Assembly: GCA_030696435.1 (NCBI GenBank)
Contig: JAUYSF010000065.1
Span: forward strand, 1 to 10,633
DNA from: Desulfoprunum sp.
Lineage (GTDB): Bacteria; Desulfobacterota; Desulfobulbia; Desulfobulbales; Desulfocapsaceae
Length of the DNA stretch: 10,633 nt
Reading direction: 5' to 3'
In this document: positions 6,935-10,633 of the stretch, piece after piece
How positions within the stretch are numbered: position 1 is the stretch's first letter
How the letters are laid out: each line of letters opens with the position of its first letter
The notes under the pieces: generated by a model
Database searches by the model: none
Told to the model about the DNA's origin: nothing
What the model saw: only the letters and a program-made list of their open reading frames with translations
Translations under genes and position numbers: made by a program

Positions 6935-9900
6935 ACGGAGAGCGAAACCCCCCATCCCAGCCAGTACAGCAGCCAACAGGGGCCGTCATGGTCATCGGCG
7001 GCGGCATCAGCGGTATGCAGTCGGCCCTCGATCTGGCCAATTCCGGCTTTAAAGTCTACCTTGTGGAAAAATCCCCGGCCATCGGTGGTAAAATGGCCCA
7101 GCTCGACAAGACCTTTCCGACCAACGACTGTTCGATGTGTATCGTCTCGCCGAAACTGGTCGAGGTAGGCAGGCATAAAAATATCGAGTTGTTCTCGTTC
7201 AGCGAGTTGAAGGAACTGAGTGGTGAGGCCGGCAATTTCACGGCGACGATTAGCCGCCGGGCCCGCTATGTCGATACCGCCAAATGTACCGGCTGCGGCC
7301 TGTGCGAAAGGGCTTGCCCTGTCACCCAGATCTCATGGTTTCCGATACAAGACGAGGATTCTACTGAAAAGCGCAAGGGCGGGACGAAGGAAAAACGCAT
7401 CATCCGGGGACCGGGTTCACCCCGGCCCGAGACCCTGCAACCCTGGACCTTCTCGGTCGATACTGAGAAATGCAGCAAGTGCGGACTCTGCCATCGGGCC
7501 TGCCTGCATGGGGCTATTACTTGGGAAAAAGGCCGGGTTGCCGTGCTGGACAGGGGGAAATGCACCGGCTGCGGAGCCTGTTTTGTCGCCTGTCCGGAGA
7601 AATTCTCGGCCATCGCCGTAAGTGATGCCCCCGATCTTGACAAGGGGCTTGGGGCTGCGGTGGTCGCCCGGTCGGAGTCGCTGAAACAGGAAATGGTCAA
7701 TCAGGTGGGCCGAGGCGATTGCATCCGCTGCGGTCTCTGCGCCATGATGTGTAAAAAGGTCATGGCCATTGGCGCCCTGAAGATGGTCCCGGAGGGAATA
7801 GAGGCAAGTTTGGATACTTGCCAGGTTTGTGGGGCCTGCGTTTCGGTCTGCCCGGTGAGTTTCCTGGCCATCGACCAGGTCACCAACAAGACACCGAGAC
7901 CGCTGTTTAATCGGTTCAACGAAGGTCTGAATCTGCGCAAACCGGTCAATATCCTCTATCCCCAGGCCGTTCCCCGAGTGCCGGTGATCGATACTGAGAG
8001 CTGCGTCCATCTCAATACCGGGGCCTGCGGCATCTGTGAGTCGGTCTGTGGGCCGGGGGCCATAAAGTACGTCGACCAGACAATTGACACCGAGGTCGAG
8101 ATTGGTTCAGTGATATTTTCACCAGGGTACGAGGTCTTCGATGCAAAAAAACGCGGCGAATTCGGCTACGGCACCTATAAAAATGTCGTCACCAGTATCG
8201 AATTCGAGCGACTCCTGTCCGCCTCGGGCCCGACCTCAGGCACGGTAAGCCGACCCGGTGATGGCCGCCATCCCAAAAAAATTGCCTGGATTCAGTGCGT
8301 CGGCTCTCGGGATCACTCCTGTGATCGGGATTACTGCTCCTCGGTCTGCTGCATGTATGCCACCAAAGAGGCCTATATCGCCCGGGAACATGACGCCAGT
8401 ATCGAGCCGACCATTTTTTATATCGATATGCGGTCCTTTGGCAAGAATTTTGACAGTTATGTCGAGAGGGCCATGGAGAAAAAAGTCCGCTATGTCCGGG
8501 CCATGGTCAGCAGAATCTTCGAAGACCCTCGATCGGGTGACCTTGAGCTTCGGTATGTAGACGGCCACGGCAGAAAAATTTCTGAGACCTTCGAAACGGT
8601 CGTTCTCTCGGTCGGTATGCAGATTGCCAAGGATACCAAGGCGACAGCCGCACTCCTCAAGATCGATCTTGACCGCTTCGGCTTTGCCCAAACCGATGCC
8701 TTCCGGCCACTGGCCTCTTCACGGCCGGGGATCTTCGTCAGTGGGGTGATCAACGGGCCCAAGGATATTCCAGAGACCGTTGTCGAGGCCTCCGCCGCCG
8801 CCCAGGCCGCCTCGGCGAGCCTGGCTCTGGTCCGGGGCTCACGGGTCGACCGGGAGGTGCTTCCCCCTGAACGAATCCCCGAGCCTGGCGAAGAACTGCG
8901 GATCGGCGTCTTTATCTGCCATTGCGGTACCAATATCGCTTCGGTCGTCGATGTGGCGGCGGTCGCGGAATATGCCAGGACTCTGCCCGGCGTGGTTTTT
9001 GCTGATCATCCTCTTTACACCTGCTCCCAGGATTCCCAGGAATCCATCCGGGCAATCATCGCCGAGCACCGCCTCAATCGGGTGGTGGCCGCGGCCTGTT
9101 CGCCCACTACCCATGAACCGCTCTTCATGTCGACCCTGCGCCAGGCCGGGATCAATAAATATTTCTTTGACATGGCCAATATTCGGGATCAGTGCAGTTG
9201 GGTTCATCCCCTGGAGCCTCAGCTTGCCACCGAGAAATCCAAGCGGCTGGTGCGAATGGCCGTGGCCAATGCCAGTCAGGCCGAAGCGCTGGCCGAGCTC
9301 GAATTCGATGTCAATCCCGGCCTTTTGGTCATTGGCGGCGGAGTGGCCGGCATGACGGCCGCAGTTGAGGCGGCCAGGCAGGGATTTGCTGTCTATCTGG
9401 TTGAGCAGCAGCCGAACCTTGGCGGTCAGGCCCAGTTTCTTGGCAGGGCCTGGGATGGGGGGTATTTCTCCAAACATCTTGTCGAGCTGAAAGAACAGGT
9501 GTTCAATAACGACAAAATCAAGGTTTTTGTCAGTTCGGTGGTAGTCGAGCAATCGGGGTTTGTTGGCTCCTTCAGCTCGGATATTATGACTCCTTCCGGG
9601 GCCATCCGTACCGTCAAGCACGGGGCAATCGTGGTCGCCACCGGGGCCGAGGAGGCGCGGCCGGCGCTGCATGGACTCGATCGACTTGAGGCGGTCATCA
9701 GCCAGACGGATTTTGAGGGAAAATTATTCAGCGAACCGAAAAATTCCTTCCGGCATGTGGTCATGCTCCAGTGCGCCGGCTCGCGGTCGGTCGATCCTCT
9801 CACGTTTACTGCACCGGATACGGGCGCGCCGTGCGAGACGCCCGAGCAGGAAGAGCGGCCGCAGGGCCTTTTGCCCTACTGCTCGCGGGTCTGCTGCAAC

Positions 9901-10633
9901 CAGGCGGTGAAAAACGCCTTGCATTTCAAGGAGCTGCAGCCGGAGAGCCGGGTCGATATCCTTTACCGGGACATGCGCACCTATGGACTCGGTGAGCTTG
10001 ATTACCAGAAGGCCCGGCGGTTGGGGGTCAATTTCATCCGCTTTGATCCGCTGGAAAATCCGCCGGAGATCAGGACGGATGAGGCGGGTGTCAACATCAT
10101 GGTTACTGATCCGTCGATCGGCAGGGCAGTGTCTCTCCGACCCGACCTGCTGGTTCTCTCGACCGGCATGAAGCCACGCGATACCGAGGAGCTTGCCTCG
10201 ATGCTGCGGGTGCCGCGCAACGCCAACGGGTTTTTTATCGAGGCCCACGCCAAGCTTCGCCCGGTCGATCTGCCAAGTGAAGGCCTGTTCATGGCCGGCA
10301 CGGCCCATGCCCCGAAGGATGTGTCGGAGACCATCGCCCAAGCCCAGGCGGCCGTGGCTCGGGCAAGCATCCTGTTATCGAAGAAGACGCTGCGTCTGTC
10401 AGGGGTGGTATCGAAGGTCGATCCGACCCACTGCGCGGTTTGTCTCACCTGCGTGCGGGCCTGCCCCTATGGTGTGCCGTTTATTAACGCCGAGCATACT
10501 GCCGAGATCAATCCCGCTCTCTGTCAAGGCTGCGGAATCTGTGTGGCGGAATGCCCGGCCAAGACCATTCACCTCGGCCGCTATGAGGATAAGAACCTGG
10601 AGGCCAAGATTCTGGCCTATACCGAAAAGAGAC
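6931..10633 (+). CDS. hdrA: Tandem-module HdrA-like flavoprotein, large, cut by the window edge
   Basis: HdrA is the flavin subunit that performs electron bifurcation or confurcation. The frame is open from ATG 6931 (GGGAGG at 6918-6923) to the window edge, giving 1234 residues without a stop. Module 1 (about 18-645) has an FAD fold (VIGGGISGM, 21-29), CSMC (67-70), five CxxCxxCxxxC sets starting at Cys119, 181, 211, 264 and 297, an HdrA-type set Cys359/366/369/373, and Cys455, Cys469 and Cys473-474 of the CVGSR/YCSxVCC signature. Module 2 begins near 655 with the normal HdrA N-terminal domain (RIGVFICHCGTNI). It continues with a second FAD fold (VIGGGVAGM, 800-808), Cys948/984/988/989, and a C-terminal pair of clusters at Cys1168-1178 and Cys1198-1208. 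This makes about ten [4Fe-4S] clusters and two flavins by motif count. The last visible residues match the usual HdrA end, so the stop or a fused MvhD-type domain should follow shortly. No in-frame TGA suggests selenocysteine. Confidence 0.93.
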   Translation, partial: MNGERNPPSQPVQQPTGAVMVIGGGISGMQSALDLANSGFKVYLVEKSPAIGGKMAQLDKTFPTNDCSMCIVSPKLVEVGRHKNIELFSFSELKELSGEAGNFTATISRRARYVDTAKCTGCGLCERACPVTQISWFPIQDEDSTEKRKGGTKEKRIIRGPGSPRPETLQPWTFSVDTEKCSKCGLCHRACLHGAITWEKGRVAVLDRGKCTGCGACFVACPEKFSAIAVSDAPDLDKGLGAAVVARSESLKQEMVNQVGRGDCIRCGLCAMMCKKVMAIGALKMVPEGIEASLDTCQVCGACVSVCPVSFLAIDQVTNKTPRPLFNRFNEGLNLRKPVNILYPQAVPRVPVIDTESCVHLNTGACGICESVCGPGAIKYVDQTIDTEVEIGSVIFSPGYEVFDAKKRGEFGYGTYKNVVTSIEFERLLSASGPTSGTVSRPGDGRHPKKIAWIQCVGSRDHSCDRDYCSSVCCMYATKEAYIAREHDASIEPTIFYIDMRSFGKNFDSYVERAMEKKVRYVRAMVSRIFEDPRSGDLELRYVDGHGRKISETFETVVLSVGMQIAKDTKATAALLKIDLDRFGFAQTDAFRPLASSRPGIFVSGVINGPKDIPETVVEASAAAQAASASLALVRGSRVDREVLPPERIPEPGEELRIGVFICHCGTNIASVVDVAAVAEYARTLPGVVFADHPLYTCSQDSQESIRAIIAEHRLNRVVAAACSPTTHEPLFMSTLRQAGINKYFFDMANIRDQCSWVHPLEPQLATEKSKRLVRMAVANASQAEALAELEFDVNPGLLVIGGGVAGMTAAVEAARQGFAVYLVEQQPNLGGQAQFLGRAWDGGYFSKHLVELKEQVFNNDKIKVFVSSVVVEQSGFVGSFSSDIMTPSGAIRTVKHGAIVVATGAEEARPALHGLDRLEAVISQTDFEGKLFSEPKNSFRHVVMLQCAGSRSVDPLTFTAPDTGAPCETPEQEERPQGLLPYCSRVCCNQAVKNALHFKELQPESRVDILYRDMRTYGLGELDYQKARRLGVNFIRFDPLENPPEIRTDEAGVNIMVTDPSIGRAVSLRPDLLVLSTGMKPRDTEELASMLRVPRNANGFFIEAHAKLRPVDLPSEGLFMAGTAHAPKDVSETIAQAQAAVARASILLSKKTLRLSGVVSKVDPTHCAVCLTCVRACPYGVPFINAEHTAEINPALCQGCGICVAECPAKTIHLGRYEDKNLEAKILAYTEKR

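Noticed and set aside
6200..6976. 258-residue open frame on the minus strand
   Set aside because: It is a shadow of the HdrB-like gene, without recognisable domains or a ribosome binding site.
8839..9672. 277-residue open frame on the minus strand
   Set aside because: It lies opposite HdrA residues with clear family motifs; long antisense frames are expected in GC-rich genes with this codon use.
6931..10632. Selenocysteine (in-frame TGA) in the HdrA-like protein, as known for some HdrA relatives
   Set aside because: I read the frame codon by codon and found no in-frame stop codon; the cysteine positions are encoded by TGC or TGT.

Overview
The window looks like chromosome of an anaerobic, sulfate-reducing-type bacterium of the Desulfobacterota, most likely near Desulfobulbales. 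This is inferred from the gene families, not from a marker gene. The grounds are a cytoplasmic heterodisulfide-reductase-type set (HdrC, HdrB and a very large iron-sulfur-rich HdrA) directly behind a methylenetetrahydrofolate reductase relative, plus moderately GC-rich genes separated by AT-rich spacers. All genes found are on the + strand.

Layout. Positions 1-567 hold no recognisable gene. They contain a period-6 CGATTT/CGAAAT-type repeat folded as an inverted repeat, then an AT-rich stretch. Positions 568-2361 encode a full malic enzyme with an unusual N-terminal extension of about 45 residues. A strong intrinsic terminator (2439-2474) closes this unit. The 2362-3068 spacer holds that terminator, a GC-rich hairpin region that may be a structured RNA, a weak second terminator-like hairpin, and a possible promoter with an overlapping palindrome. 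From 3069 to the right edge runs a compact operon: a divergent MetF (3069-3956), a soluble PAS-PAS histidine kinase (3971-5518), HdrC-like (5508-6071), HdrB-like (6068-6934) and HdrA-like (6931 to beyond 10633). The kinase and the three hdr genes overlap their downstream neighbours by 11, 4 and 4 nt.

How the genes may work together. In characterised systems HdrA carries the flavin that splits electron pairs (flavin-based electron bifurcation), HdrC relays electrons, and HdrB holds two non-cubane clusters that reduce a disulfide or another acceptor. In acetogens such as Moorella, MetF is physically linked to HdrABC-MvhD. The operon is therefore best read as a candidate MetF-Hdr redox module of C1 (Wood-Ljungdahl) metabolism, with its own sensor kinase embedded. 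Two features stand out. The HdrA-like protein is a tandem of two HdrA modules with extra ferredoxin clusters, carrying motifs for about ten [4Fe-4S] clusters and two flavins. The MetF relative has lost the usual residues of its substrate/flavin region, so its exact reaction is open. No response regulator, MetV, MvhD, hydrogenase or formate dehydrogenase gene lies inside the window; the right edge cuts hdrA close to where the family normally ends.
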